Source: Dasypus novemcinctus (Eukaryota > Chordata > Mammalia > Cingulata > Dasypodidae). From it: a DNA stretch of 64,000 nt. The notes under the pieces were generated by a model. The model was not told the origin of the DNA. It did no database searches and saw only the letters and a program-made list of their open reading frames with translations. A program made the position numbers and the translations under genes. Positions 38,926-51,083 of this stretch are shown in pieces. Each line of letters begins with the position of its first letter. The stretch's first letter is position 1. The DNA is taken from contig NC_080702.1 of assembly GCF_030445035.2 (NCBI RefSeq), positions 11,664,029-11,728,028 on the forward strand, given 5' to 3'.

Positions 38926-40075
38926 AAAAAAAAAATAAAGGTTAGATCTAGAGTATGTATTGATTTGGAAAAATTCTACATCCTATCTTTTTCTTTTATT
39001 TTTTCCTAATTATTGAGCTTCTCTTCACAAGAGTCTCAGATCACAGTAATTCATATATACAATATACAGTACTCCCACACATCCACCATAAAACCTGTTC
39101 CCTTCCACAGCAATAATCTTTTAACTTATTCATATCATATTTACTGAAACTGATGTACAGACTCCAAAACAATAGCTTTCAAACAAGGTGACATCTGTGC
39201 TTACAATGTGGTCCATACTTGAGGATATACAGTTTTCTAAATTTTCTAGTTATCCTATGTTTTACATTATGGTTTACATTATTAGTCTGTCATCCCCTAT
39301 ATGTTTTTGGTGTAATATGACATGTTTTATATTCATCCTCATATACTCTTGCAAAACTCCTCTCTTGCCCCCACATTTACCTTGGTCCCATCCATTCAAC
39401 ATCCATTTTCCTCTCCCCTTGGGGCCCACAGTGACAGCCAGTCTCCATTTCCTGAGGAGTCACGTCCAGAGATACTTGCAACAGTGTTCAGGGCCTGACT
39501 TGCTCAACTGCCCTTGTGCCCTGGGAGCCACCCTTTCTCTCGAGAGATACAGTTCTATTTGATGGCATTAGTCCTCCCCAGGATGTGGGTCCACCCCAAC
39601 TCTCACTACTAGGGTCTCTACCCAATGGTACAACCCACCCTGGCAAAATGAGCATTCAGACATTCCCCAGGAGTCTGTCCCGCATCAGACCATCCCCTCC
39701 AAGCATCCTAAACAGGTAACCCTCCTAATTATATTTTGATACGATTTTCTCAGCATTTTTCTCTCAACCACCACATGACATTCTCCTATGTTCATATGTT
39801 GCCCCTCTCTGCCCCCAAATTTTTGGGAAATATTACCCATCCACCCATCCCCAGCCCCCCTCAAACACGCAAAGCCCCACCCAAAGGCAACCCCTTGTCC
39901 CCATTTTATCTCTTCTTTGTGCTCATACCTACCACCAGCTCATCATAGATTCCACCCCTGCAGACGTCGGCTCACATCCTTCCTCCACCCCCCGATTTCT
40001 TGTAAGCCTATGTTGCAGTATCTAGCTCTCTGAGGCAGGTTGCTTATTTCATATCATTGAGGTCATGTAGTGTTT

Positions 40076-43000
40076 TTACTTCAATGCCTGGGTTGCTTCA
40101 CTCAACATAAGGTTCTCAAGATTCATCCATGTTATCACGTGTGTTTTTACTGTATTTGTTCTTAAAGCCAAGTAGTATTCCATTGGATGTATATACCACA
40201 TTTTATTGATCCACTCATATGTTGATCGGCATTTGGGTTGATTCCAACTTTTGGCGATAGTGAACAATGCTGCTATGAACATTGTTGTACATATATTGGT
40301 TTGTGTCCTTGTTTTCAGTTCTGCTGGGTATATATCCAGCAGTGGTATTGCTGGGTCATATGGCAAATCTATGGTTAGTTTTTCGAGGAACCGCCAAACT
40401 GTCCTCCAGAATGGTTGAATCCTTCTATATTCCGACCAACAGTGGATGAGTTTTCCCCTTTCTTCACATCATCTCCAGCATTTGTATTCTTCTGTTTTTT
40501 CATAGCTGCCAATCTTATGGGAGTAAGATGTTATCTCATTGTAGTTTTGATTTGCATTTCCCTGATAGCTAGAGATTTGGAACATTTTTTCATGTGCTTT
40601 TTAGCCATTTGTATGTTTTCTTTGGAGAAGTGTCTGTTTAAATCTTTTTCCCATTTTTTAAATATGTTGTTTATCTTTTGATTTTCAAGATATAGGAGTT
40701 CTTTATATATGCAAGTTATAAGTCTGTTATCAGATATATGGTTGCCAAATATTTTCTCCCATTGTGTGGGTTCCCATTTTACTTTCTTGACAAACTCCTT
40801 TGAGGTGCAGAAGGCTTTAATTTTGAGGAAGTCCCATTTATGTATTTGTTCTTTTGCTGCTTGTGCTTTTGGTGTGATATTCCTGAATCCATTTCCTATT
40901 ACAAGGTCCTGTAGATGTTTCCCTACACTGCTTTCCAAGATATTTATGGTTTTGGCTCTTATATTTAGGTCTTTGATCCATCTTGAGTTGATCTTTGTAT
41001 AAGATGTGAGATGGTAATCCTCTTTCATTCTTCTACATATGGCTATCCAGTTCTCCAGGCACCATTTGTTGAATAGGCCATTCTCTCCCAGTTGAGAGGG
41101 TTTGGAGGCTTTATCAAATATTATATGGCTATATATATGAGGTCCTATATCAGCACTTTCAATTCGATTCCATTGGTCTGTGTCTGTCCTTATGCCAATA
41201 CCATGCTGTTTTCACTACTGTAGCTTTGTAGTATGTTTTGAAGTCAGGAAGTGTGATTCCTCCTATTTCGTTTTTCTTTTTCAATATGTCTTTGGTTATT
41301 CGGGGCCTCTTTCCTTTCCAAATAAATTTCACAGTTAGTTTTTCTAGTTCCTTAAAGAAGGCTATGTTAATTTTTATTGGGATTGCATTGAATGTGTAGA
41401 TCAGTTTTGGTAGGATAGACATCTTAATAATATTCAGTCTTCCTATCCATGAGCAAGGAATATTCTTCCATTTATTTAGGTCTTCTTTGATTTCCTTGAA
41501 CAGTCTTGTATAGTTCTTGGTGTATAAGGTTTTTACCTATTTAGTTAAATTTATTCCTAAGTATTTGATTTTTTTATTTACTATTGTGAATTGTATTTGT
41601 TTCTTGATTTCCTCCTGATCTTGCTCATTATTAGTGTACAGAAATTGCGCATTGATCTTATAACCTGTGATTTTACTAAACTCATTTATGAGTTCTAGAA
41701 GCTTTGTTGTAGATCTCTCAGGGTTTTCTATGTATAGGAGCATGTCTTCTGCAAATAATGAAATTTTGACTTCTTCCTTTCCAATTTGAATGCCTTTTAT
41801 ATCTGGTTTTTGCCTCAGTGCTTGAGCAGGTACTTCTAAGACAATGTTAAATAGAAGGGGAGACAATGGGCATACTTGTCTTGTTCTTGAGTTTAGAGGG
41901 AAGGGTTTTAGGATTTCTCCATTGTAAACAATGTTTGCTGTAGGTTTTTCATATATACTCTTTCTCATGTTCAAAAAATTTCCTTGTATTCCAATCTTTT
42001 GGAGTGTTTTTATCAAGAAAGTGTGCTGTATATGGTCAAATGCTTTTTTCTGCATCTCTAGATATAATCATGTGATTTTTTTCCTTCATTCTGTTGATAT
42101 GGTGTATTACATTGATTGATTTTCTTATGTTGAACCATCCTCACATACCTGGAATAAATCCCACTTGGTCGTGGTGTATAATTCATTTAATGTGTTGTTG
42201 AATACGATTAGCAAGTATTTTGTTCAGTATTTTTGCATCTAGGTTCATTAGAGAAATTGGTCTGTAATTTTCCTTTCTTGTGGTGTCTTTCTTTGGCTTT
42301 GGTACTAGGGTAATGTTGGCATCATAGAAGGAGTTAGGCAATATTCCTTCTGATTCGATTTTTTGGAAGAGTTTCAGCAGGATTGCTGTTAGTTCTTTCC
42401 GGAATGTTTTGTAGAATTCACCTGTGAAGCCGTCTGGCCCTGGGCTCTTCTTAGTTGGGAGGTTTTTAATGACTGCTTCTTTCTCTTTGCTTGTGATTGG
42501 TTTGTTAAGATCATCAATTTCTTCTTTCATCAATATGGGCTGCTTATATGTTTCTAGGAATTTGTCCATTTCCTCTGAATTGTCATTTTTGTTGGAATAT
42601 AGGTTTTCAAAGTGTCCTCTTATGATAGTCTTTATTTCTGTGGGGTCAGTGGTGATATCGCCTTTCTCATTTCTTATTTTGTGTATTTGCATCTTCTCTC
42701 TTTTTTTCTTTGTTAGTCTCACTAAAGGTTTGTCAATTTTGTTGATCTTCTCAAAAAACCAGCTCTTGGTGTTGTTTATTTTTTCAAGTGCTTTCTTATT
42801 TTCTATTTCATTTAGTTCTGCTCTTATCTTTGTTATTTCCTTCCTTCTTCTTCCTGTTGGGTTACTTTGTTGTTGTTTTTCTAATTCCTTCAAATGTGCA
42901 GTTAGTTCTTCAATTTTTGCTCTTCTTTTTTGATATATGAATTTATGGCTATAAATTTCCCTCTCAGTACTGCTTTTGCTGCATCCCATAAATTTTGGTA

Positions 43001-43848
43001 CGTTGTGTTATAATTATCATTTGTTTCAAGGTAGTCATTGATTTCTTTTGAGATTTCTTCTTTGACCCACTATTTTCCTAAGTGTGTGCTGTTTAATTTC
43101 CAAATTGTGGTATGAAATCTGGGCCTCTGTCCCTTGCAAATTTCCAGCTTTACTCCACTGTGGTCAGAGATATTGTTTTGTATGATTTCGATCTTTCTGA
43201 ATTCATTAAGCCTTTCTTTATGGCCTAGCATATGGTCTGTCTTGGAGAATGATCCATGTGCGCTTGAGAAAAATGGATATCCTGCTGTGTTTGGGTGTAA
43301 TTATCTATATATGTCCATTAGATCCAGCTCCTCTAATATGCTATTCAAATGTTTTGCTTCTTTAGTGATTCTCTTTTGAGATATTCTGTCAAGAATTGAT
43401 AGTGGTGTATTAAAATCCCCCACTATAATTGTAGATGCATCTATATTTTCACTTAGTTTTTCCAGTGTTTGCCTTACATATTTAGAGGCGCCCTTGTTAG
43501 GAGCATAAATATTTTTGATTGTTTGATCTTCTTGACAGATGGTCTCTTTCATTAAAATGTAGTATCCTTCTTGGTCTCTCACAATTATTTTGCATTTAAA
43601 GTCTATTTTGTGTGATATTAATATAGCTACTCCTGCCTTTTTTTGGTTATTGTTTGCTTGTATGATTGTTTTCAGCCATTCACTTTCAACCTCCATGACT
43701 CTCTGGGTCTAAGATGTGTCTCTTGTAGACAGCATATAGATGGATCATATTTCCTTATCCAGTGTCCCAGTCTGAATCTTTTGATAGGTGAGTTTAATTC
43801 GTTAACATTCAGTGTTATTACTTTCAAGGAATTATTTGTGTTAGCCAT
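40076..43848 (-). pseudogene. L1 ORF2, multiply frameshifted
   Basis: ORF2p supplies endonuclease and reverse transcriptase. The ATG at 43848 begins MANTNNSLKVITLNVNELNS, with the endonuclease glutamate in CCLQETHLR. Sense fragments follow in changing frames at 43301-43696, 42183-42989, 41537-42055, 41159-41422, 40531-41028 and 40076-40366, the last ending in the C-terminal MPYDPAIPLL ... MFIAALFTIAKSWNQPK region. In the RT catalytic motif the first aspartate is replaced (FAED at about 41744-41755; the 60.4-kb copy keeps FADD). Several frameshifts plus this change make it inactive. Confidence 0.9.
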
Positions 43849-43920
43849 ATTTTGATTGGAGTTGTGTTTGTCATATTTTGTTTGCATTTTTTTCCTTCTA
43901 TTTTTGTCTTTTTTGTTGCT

Positions 43921-44895
43921 CTTGCACTCTCCTCCAACTCTGCCTGTCCTTTTTTTCCCTTTCTTCCTGCAGAACTCCCTTTAGAATTTCTTGAAGGGGA
44001 GTTTTCTTGTTGGCATACTCTTTCAGTTCCTGTTTATCTGTGAATATTTTCAACTCTCCATCATTTTTGAATGCTAGTTTAGCTGGGTAGAGTATTTTTG
44101 GTTAGAAATTTTTTTTCTTTAGTACCTTGACTATATCATACCACTGCCTCCTTGCCTCCATGGTTTCAGATGAGAAATCAGCACTTAATCTTACGGAGCT
44201 TCCCTTTTATGTGATGTTTTTCTTTTCTCTTGCTGCTTTTAGAATTTTCTCTTTGTCTTGTGCATTCGATAATTTGACAAGTATATGTCTTGGGGTGGTC
44301 CTGTTGGGGTTTATGACCAGTGGGGTGCACTGTGCTTCTTGGGTATGTACATCTGTCTCTTTCAGTAGATTTGGGAAGTTTTCAGCCATTATTTCCTGCA
44401 ACACTCCTTCTGACCCCTTTCCCTTCTCTTTTCCTTCTGAAAGGGAAATATAATATATATGTTTGAGTGGTTTGCATTGTCATTCAGGTCTGTAAATCCT
44501 AGCTGGATTTTTTCTATCTTTTTATCGACTAATTCTACTATCTGTTTGATTTCTGATGTACTGTCTTCCACATCACAAATTCTGTGCTCTGTCTCTTCTA
44601 GTCTGCTGATATTTGCTGCAAGTGTAGTTTTAATTTCTTGAAGTGTGGTGTTCAGTCCCATCATATCTGTTATCTTTTTGTGTATGTCTGCAATTTCACC
44701 TCCAAGTGTTGTCTTCATGTTGTTAACCTCTTCCTTTACTTCATTAAATTTGTCGGTGATAAATGTTCTGAGATCTTTCATTGCTTGTGCAAATTTCTGC
44801 TCCCCTTCCTGATTTTTAGTTTGTTCATTGGATTCAGCCATGTTTTCCTGATTACTGGTTTGGTTTGTAGTTTTTTGTTGCTGTCTTGTTATCAT
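43921..44895 (-). pseudogene. L1 ORF1, frameshifted
   Basis: ORF1p is the RNA-binding chaperone of the L1 particle: coiled coil, RRM and C-terminal domain. The ATG at 44895 opens a 168-codon frame with a long heptad-rich region (EIADIHKKITDMMGLNTTLQ, ISRLEETEHRICDVEDS). The frame is lost near 44430, at the start of the RRM, where the other copy reads IHIIGVPEGKE. It resumes in another frame (44404-44207: NFPNLLKETDVH, RHILVKL) and then meets a stop after KKNIT. It cannot make ORF1p. Confidence 0.88.
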
Positions 44896-46886
44896 TTTAT
44901 CTTGATGGGTTTAATCAGTTCCTTAGCTTCTTTGTCTAGTCTTGGAGATTAATTAGCTTTTGTTTTTGCATGAGTGTTATATCTTCTCTTTGTCACTTTG
45001 TTCTTCTTATTCTAATTTGTTATTGCTGGTTGCGTTCACTTTAAAGGAAAGTATTAGTGCTGGGGAAAGGCCACTATGTAAGCAAGGAAAAAGTGTAAAG
45101 TAGTATTGGTGATATATATTAACAAAGCAACAATATGAGATCTGGGAGGATGGAGGTTAGATTCATATAAATTGTGCAGAGTTATAGTAGTCGGTAGAGT
45201 ACCTATAATGAAGTAGTTGACTGAATATGGGAGGAATATGGTATGAATTAAAAAGCTACTTTTTTCGTGAGAGAGGGAAAGAGAAAAGAAAGGCAATTGT
45301 TTCAAGAATGGATAACAGAAAACAAAACAAAGGTATTAGAAATTAAGAGTTAGACACTTTGTGGATTAAAGAAAAGGAGGTGGAATATAGGAGAGACAGT
45401 AGATGATGGAGGCTATCAAGATGTAGGGGAAAAGGGATAGTGTAGATAGCCAAAATCTGTTCACACAGAAATGAGGCAGTGGAGGATGAGGAAACCCAGC
45501 AAATGTGAGGTGTTCCCTGTAGCACCTATTATATAGTTAAGATAAAATAAAATAAGAAGAAGATGAGGGACAAGAGAGAGAGAAAAAATAGAAGAAAGGA
45601 AGAAAGAAAAAGGGGGTGGGTAAAGGACGGGGAACAGATAGGGAAAAGAGAAAAAAGATATACACCAACCACCACAGCCACAATACCAATAAAAAAAAAA
45701 CCTAAATAACTGAAAATAAAGATTTTGGGGGATACACTGGGAGAAAAGACTAGGGGATAATGCAATGTTAGCAATCAGAACATTAAAAAAATAAAAAAAT
45801 AAAAAAATAGAATAAAAATAAAAACAGAACAAACAAAACAAAAAAGAAAAAACACAAATGTTGAGGGCTAGGACATTCAAGGACCTCAGATGGACCTCAG
45901 GGCATGATGCAGTCAGGGATGGAAATCTGAGATATTGAAGACTCAAGAGGTGTGAGTCTCTGGGGTGTGGGCCACCGGGGTTTAGGGGACTCAGACCTGG
46001 CAACCTCAAGTCCGGTTAACAGGGAGCCTGGGAGCACCGCAGTGCATCACAGCCTTCAGGGATCCCCACAGCTGGGTGCCAGTCCTATGGGTGAGGTCAC
46101 ATCTGCAAGCTCTATCCTGTGTTCTGTACCCCCCATTTCACTCACTCACTGGGGTCTATTCTGTGGATGTATCACCAATTGACTTCAGGACCCCTCCCAC
46201 CCTGTGATCCCCCGGAATGGCCACCTGGGGTCACCTCTAGACTGCAGCCAATTTAATGATGCAGATCAATAGCCAGGCCTGGGGGTGGGGCTCCAGCCAG
46301 AAATGCTAACAACAGAGTCCAAACCCAAAATTTCCACACTTCACAAAATATTCCCCTAATCAGCTTCCAAACTTCTCCCACCCTGCCAGACCCGGTGGTG
46401 TCTCTTTATTGCTATCAACCCAAGTCCACTGCAGATCGGCAGCCAGGTCTGGGGGAGGGCGGGGCTCCAGGCGGAAGCACTACTGTTTGTGTCCGCAATC
46501 AAAAATTCCCCCGCTTCACAATAAAACTCCCGTTTGTCTCCCCAAATCGTTCTGCAAGCTCCTCCTGTCCTATCAACCCCCCAACAGACCACCCGGGGCT
46601 TATGAATTCCCCAGTACCGCAGAGCCTCCAAAAACAAAAAACAAAAACACTGCAGCTCCGCCCACCCAAGGAGGGAGATTTCTGCGCGGAGCCGGGACAT
46701 CCGTGTATATTTTATAGACATATTTTCTCTGTTACCTTCCCACCAAATCGACGTCCAGACACCTCCCGTCCTGCAAAAATCCCAAAACACCCCAGTCCCG
46801 AAGAGCCTCCAACGCTGCCCAACTGCTTCTATGCATGAGATATTATCAGGTGAGCTCACTCAGCCCCCATCTTGCCCCGCCCCTGT
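44896..46886 (-). other. L1 5'UTR / internal promoter
   Basis: About 2 kb between the 5' end and the ORF1 ATG. The first 900 bp (46886-45960) is GC-rich with CpGs, unlike the rest of the window; the remainder is purine/pyrimidine biased and A-rich (45780-45860). Long antisense frames here (for example the 182-codon one at 45461-46009) have the low-complexity composition of this tract and are not credible genes. Confidence 0.75.
46866..46877 (-). promoter_or_regulatory. YY1-like site at L1 5' end
   Basis: Minus-strand GGCAAGATGGGG lies about 10-20 nt from the L1 start. L1 promoters typically carry a YY1 site (AAGATGG core) at this position, which fixes the transcription start. It supports full length and orientation. 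Confidence 0.6.
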
Positions 46887-46899
46887 TTATGGCAATTTA

Positions 46900-49740
46900 A
46901 AAGCACAGGCAGCAGTGTGACAGCCTTGAAGTGGGACCTAGAAAGTTGATTGCACAGGATTCTTGAGTGTGACACTTGTATGGCCAAGTTATTTTAGATG
47001 GGGAAATGATTCTCCATAATGTTAATCTGGAAAAGTGACTAAAGTAACAGTTTATCACTGCTTTTAGACAAAACCATCATTGTATCTGTATGAAAGCAAC
47101 ATTTTAGCTAGATTAATATTAATCTATGTTTCAGATCATTTTTGAATTACTGAAAATTATACAGTTCCTCACATTTTTAAATAACCAATAATTTGGATTC
47201 ATGTGATCCAGTGGTTAAGAAAAGTTTTCTCAAACTTCATGTACATACAATAGAGCAGGTGCTTATTATGTGCTATTGTCCTTTCCTTTTTTATCTAGAA
47301 AATAGAAAGCATGGATGTTGAGACATCATAGCCAGAGGTTGCATTTGAGAATCCAGACTCTGGAATCCACTTCCACTACTTGCTAACCCAATATATTAGG
47401 AACTCAGAAAACAGTAATGAGTCGATCATAATTTTTGTTATTAGTAACAGAGCTCCAGAGTTTGTACAGGAATTAGGAATGGAAATAACACAGGGCCCCA
47501 GTAGAGGAGGGTCTGTAGTAAAAGGCAGGAAAGCCAAGGCAAGGTCACAAACTCAGGAGGCAAGCCTCTAGATTTCTTAGATTAGATCCCATGGGGGCTT
47601 TAGAAACAAAAAATAAGATAAAACTCAATTATTAGAATAAACAACTTTTCTAGACTTATGTTTCAGGAGCTGGGACATGTGGAGGCATTGGGGTGAAGCC
47701 AGGATGTACCCCATTAGCCTCTAATTTGCCAACCTATCACCATAAAATTTAGCACTGATAAGTTAGGGAGGTCTGGTGGCTTCTCTCATAACCACTCATG
47801 GGGACCTTCCCACAAAACATTTGCCTCCTTAGCGGTTCCCACCCCTTTCATAACTTCTTTGCCAGCAGCAACTCCAATTGGCCTTTTAATGTCTTTAGCA
47901 CAGGTGACATGGAGATGAAACAGATGGAGACCTGGTTACTTTGGTGCCAAGGTAAGTCCCAGAACCACTGTATCCAGAGGAAAAGCTATAGGACCCACAT
48001 GTGGACATGAGCTGAGGCTGGCCCTGGGAAAAATATGTCATGACTCCCCTGTACTCATCAAGATCACAAGGGGAGAGCCTTGATTAGGAGATTAGGGACC
48101 TGCCTCCTTCTTCTAACATCTCAATGCTCTTTTGGATTCTTCATTCTCTTTCCTCGATTTCCACCATACCCACATTTTTCCTCACTCTGCCACATTTTCC
48201 CTTGGGCAATGTGAACATTTCCAGGATGAATGACTGAGTAATTCCTTTACCCACAATAAAAGTCATCAAGCCATATCCTGGCAAAGACTTGATAGGGATG
48301 GAATTCCCCTCCAGATAGAGTACACCCAATGGGTGATATCATTGCCCAGTTCAAACATCCCCTAAGCCAGCGGTTCCATGGACCACTTTGCCAGTCAGGG
48401 GAAAACCACAGACCCCTTACTAAGTCCACACTATACAGTGTTTTAATATGTCACATCTGCACCACACATCCCCAAAATAATACTTTTTAAAATTTAAATT
48501 AAAACTCACTGCCCTAAGCTAATAGTCTGTTCTTCAACTTTACACCATCCATCCCAGAGCACATCATACACAACCCCCCCACCAAATACAGTATATATTT
48601 TGTGAAATGATAAAAGCCACAATGTTTCAGAAAGTGTTCCCATCCCTGAACTCCTCTACAACTGGGTTGACTTGTGCTGAGGGAACAGTGGGGACACCTG
48701 ACCCAGGCCTGAGGTCAGTTTTCATATTTCCACTTTTGAATCCAGTTCTCATCGTATGGCCATAAACAAACCTGTGAACCATTTGAATATGTGAAGAGAT
48801 GTCTTGGCCAAGCTTATAAATAGCTTCTCCTCTTCTCAACCCAATTTGAAAGGCTCATTCCTCTGAACCACTCCCTTCTATCACATACCCTTTCATTTAG
48901 AGGAAAAAAGAACAGAGAAAGGAAATTTCTCTGTGTCCCCACAACCCACTACCTAGGGCTACCGTGTGCAGCAGTCAATAGCCAAGGTCACCACACCTGT
49001 GTGTGCAGTTATCACCATTCATGGACCTGCCTGCCCAGACTCTGGGCTTGAGAGAGGTTACACGATCATTGAACTTTTCATTGGGGCTGAGAGGAAAACA
49101 AGTCCCACAGTAGACTCCCTGGCTGTTCCCTGTGTACGCACATAGATACAATAGCTCTAGAGTGTGTTCAGGGGTAGAAGAATTACAAGTGGTGGAATGT
49201 TTTCCATTTCATTAAGGCTAAACAAAAAAAGTGGAAAGCAGGGCCTTCTCCCCCATCTTCATCAGTAAAGAAAGGAGACTTGGGTGAAGGTGTCTTCTTT
49301 TCTCACAATAAATAGATAGACATAGATTACTTCCACCTTTCTGATCTCAGCACTGAGGCAGCCCCAGACTTCCCCTTCTCACATTGGAGATATGTGATGC
49401 TGCAGGTCTCCCATCTTCCTGGATGGCAATTTCTGTTTCTAGTAAACCTGTGTATCCCCATCCATCTCATCCTTCTGAAGAATGGGAGGATAGGGAGGAA
49501 CTTCCTGAGGCAGGACTGGGATTGGATCTCTATGAACTTTATAGATTCATAGAAATTTTAATGGATGCTTTTTGAAATTTTTAAAATGAAAAGGTAAGGA
49601 AAACATATTTTAAATGTAAGATATCTGAGCACATGAAAATGAACTGCCTGGTGGCAGTGGATGTGCAATGTCAGTATTAAATTCCTTCCATGGACACGGG
49701 CTTCTTTTAAAGGCCAAAACAGGCACCTAATAGGTGTTAA
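46900..49740. other. Unassigned, probably downstream flank of a gene
   Basis: No repeat family or exon was recognised in this 2.8 kb. It lies 3' of the minus-strand gene ending near 49.75 kb. Open frames are below 75 codons and show no domain. The sequence is less repeat-dense than the rest of the window. Confidence 0.35.
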
Positions 49741-49746
49741 AACTAC

Positions 49747-49752
49747 TTTATT
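49747..49752 (-). promoter_or_regulatory. Poly(A) signal after the unrecognised gene
   Basis: Minus-strand AATAAA about 155 bp after the stop codon at 49905-49907, a normal distance for a short 3'UTR. It supports the interpretation of 49.9-51.1 kb as a terminal exon. Confidence 0.5.
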
Positions 49753-49904
49753 TAAGCTCAAGCTATTGGAATACCTTAAACCTCAACCCAAATGTGGCAG
49801 ACAGACACGACACTCTTATTTGAACAAAGAAATATATTTTTAAAGATTTTTTTTTTAAGTTAGAACAGAAAATGTGGTATGTCACTGGGGGCGGGGAAGA
49901 AGAT

Positions 49905-51083
49905 TTATGATTCGGTGGGGGAGACACAGGACATGAAGCATAGCAAGGGGAAGTGGTGACGGTGGTCTCGGGGACCTTGCACTCTTGGTACATGCTGGTG
50001 GGCCCTGATGGGAGTCATCAACTCCATGGGTGGAATGGTAGAACTACGGCTTGGATGCTGTTGCTGGGAGACTAACACTGACCTAGTTGATTTCAGTGCA
50101 GCTTGGTGGCTATTTCTTTTTCTCCCTAGACAAATCCACTGTAGCATATGGCTAACCCTCTTCCGATGTTTGCTTTCTTGAGGTCCCTGTCCCCTTTGGG
50201 GCAAGAATTGGGGCATCAGACACTCTGTTGATCCCCCATCCTGAGAATGGTCGTCCATCATCTCTATATCAAGGGAGGGTCCTGACCCTGACTCTCTTTC
50301 TGGGTATTCTTCCAATGGGAAATCCTCGGGGTCTGCTTTTCCTGAATTTAGGTTTAAACTGGCATCTTCAACCATCCAAGAGGTCTTAACCTTAGAATCC
50401 CTTTGCTCCTGCAGGCCCAGGTTGCTCCCTCTGTCCTCTAGGTGGATATAGGGGCCCTGGGAATTGGCCATGTTTCCTCTACACACATTTGGGAACCAGG
50501 GCTCATAGTCCTCAGAAGACAAACTAGATGAATTGGGGAACCCTTCAGCAGCACAGCCAGGAGGAGACTGGCTCTGTGGCTCTCCCTCTAGTTGGAGCTT
50601 TGGCTCACTATCAGGATAAACTTTCAGAGGTGATTTCCCTACATCCTGCTCCCCCATTAGGTTCAGTATTGTGGGGCATTCACCAGGTGATATATTCCTT
50701 ATATTGAACAATTCGTCGATAAATTGGGAATCTGCAAAATCACTGGCCCATGGGGAATCTCCTGATTTGGGTCTGAAGACAGTGGTCTCCCCAGCCTTGA
50801 TGGTTTCCTCATACAACTGCTCTGGTTGATCGCCAGTGCTCAGGAAGGGCGGGGGCCCTGGGAAGTCCCCATCAATATCAGGCAAATCTACAGTTTTTTC
50901 AGAATTGAGTCCACATTTCCATCTGCATTTTCTTGGAAATACTTCTTCCTCCTTTTCTTTCTCTAACACCACCTGGACAACCACTATCCTTGTTCTATCA
51001 AGGGGCTCCTGAAGAAAATGGTGAAGGCCAAAGAAGCCACTTGATGCCTTATGACAGCATTCGTGGTATGCCCAGGATGAGGC
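49905..51083 (-). CDS. Unrecognised protein, large terminal coding exon
   Basis: A frame of 392 codons stays open from a splice acceptor (CTTTTCATCTTTCACAG, exon from 51083) to TAA at 49905. This is very unlikely by chance in DNA of this composition. The protein is acidic and rich in Pro, Ser and Glu, with no membrane segment, and ends in a basic stretch (HRKRVSHMLQWICLGRKRN) and a Pro/His-rich tail. Near its start, VFPRKCRWK following a KEKEEE run and FLQEPLDRTR vaguely recalls the second half of a PRD/NOBOX-like homeodomain, followed by FPGPPPFLSTGDQ, but WFxNRR is not intact. I do not recognise the gene. An alternative acceptor (CCATTTTCTTCAG, exon from 51008) is in the same phase. It could be a real gene, a fast-evolving paralogue or a recently dead copy. 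Confidence 0.5.
   Translation of the reverse strand, partial: ASSWAYHECCHKASSGFFGLHHFLQEPLDRTRIVVVQVVLEKEKEEEVFPRKCRWKCGLNSEKTVDLPDIDGDFPGPPPFLSTGDQPEQLYEETIKAGETTVFRPKSGDSPWASDFADSQFIDELFNIRNISPGECPTILNLMGEQDVGKSPLKVYPDSEPKLQLEGEPQSQSPPGCAAEGFPNSSSLSSEDYEPWFPNVCRGNMANSQGPYIHLEDRGSNLGLQEQRDSKVKTSWMVEDASLNLNSGKADPEDFPLEEYPERESGSGPSLDIEMMDDHSQDGGSTECLMPQFLPQRGQGPQESKHRKRVSHMLQWICLGRKRNSHQAALKSTRSVLVSQQQHPSRSSTIPPMELMTPIRAHQHVPRVQGPRDHRHHFPLLCFMSCVSPTES

Larger units (their letters stand above)
37643..38936 (+). mobile_element. Nested L1 3'UTR insertion with 3' transduction
   Basis: A perfect 16-bp duplication, AAAGGTTAGATCTAGA, occurs at 37627-37642 and 38937-38952. The insert has two parts: an L1 3'UTR (37643-about 38696) ending in AATAAA and an A-rich run, then about 230 bp of non-L1 sequence (38697-38925) ending in its own AATAAA and a second poly(A). 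This is the structure left when L1 transcription reads past its weak poly(A) site into flanking DNA. The insert lies opposite to its host L1. Confidence 0.92.
35992..40075 (-). other. Long 3'UTR of the complete L1
   Basis: About 2.8 kb of 3'UTR once the nested insertion is removed, much longer than the roughly 0.5 kb of human L1. It contains C-rich plus-strand tracts (G-rich in the transcript) at 36055-36080 and 39830-39960 and a 103-codon frame at 36222-36533. The terminal 0.9 kb matches the insertions at 4.6-5.4 kb and 37.7-38.7 kb. Confidence 0.75.
35992..46886 (-). mobile_element. Complete, inactive L1 with nested insertion
   Basis: A single L1 runs from its 3' end at 35992 to its GC-rich 5' end at 46886. 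The 13-bp duplication TTATGGCAATTTA at 35979-35991 and 46887-46899 proves the ends. Order on the minus strand is 5'UTR (46886-44896), ORF1 (44895-about 43921), ORF2 (43848-about 40076), then a long 3'UTR. A second L1 3'UTR (37643-38936) sits inside the 3'UTR. Without it and its extra 16-bp duplication the element is about 9.6 kb, long for an L1. Both reading frames are broken. Confidence 0.93.

Noticed and set aside
42424-42933. 169-codon plus-strand frame, and its parallel at 61679-62293 (204 codons)
   Set aside because: Antisense shadows of L1 ORF2 in both copies. The sense strand carries the known protein motifs.
44389-44895. Possible host coiled-coil protein
   Set aside because: It is L1 ORF1, shown by the matching frame at 63185-64000 and its position between the L1 5'UTR and ORF2.
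45461-46009. 182-codon minus-strand open frame rich in Phe/Leu/Ser
   Set aside because: It lies in the purine-biased L1 5'UTR between proven L1 ends. Its composition reflects poly-T/C tracts and it has no domain.
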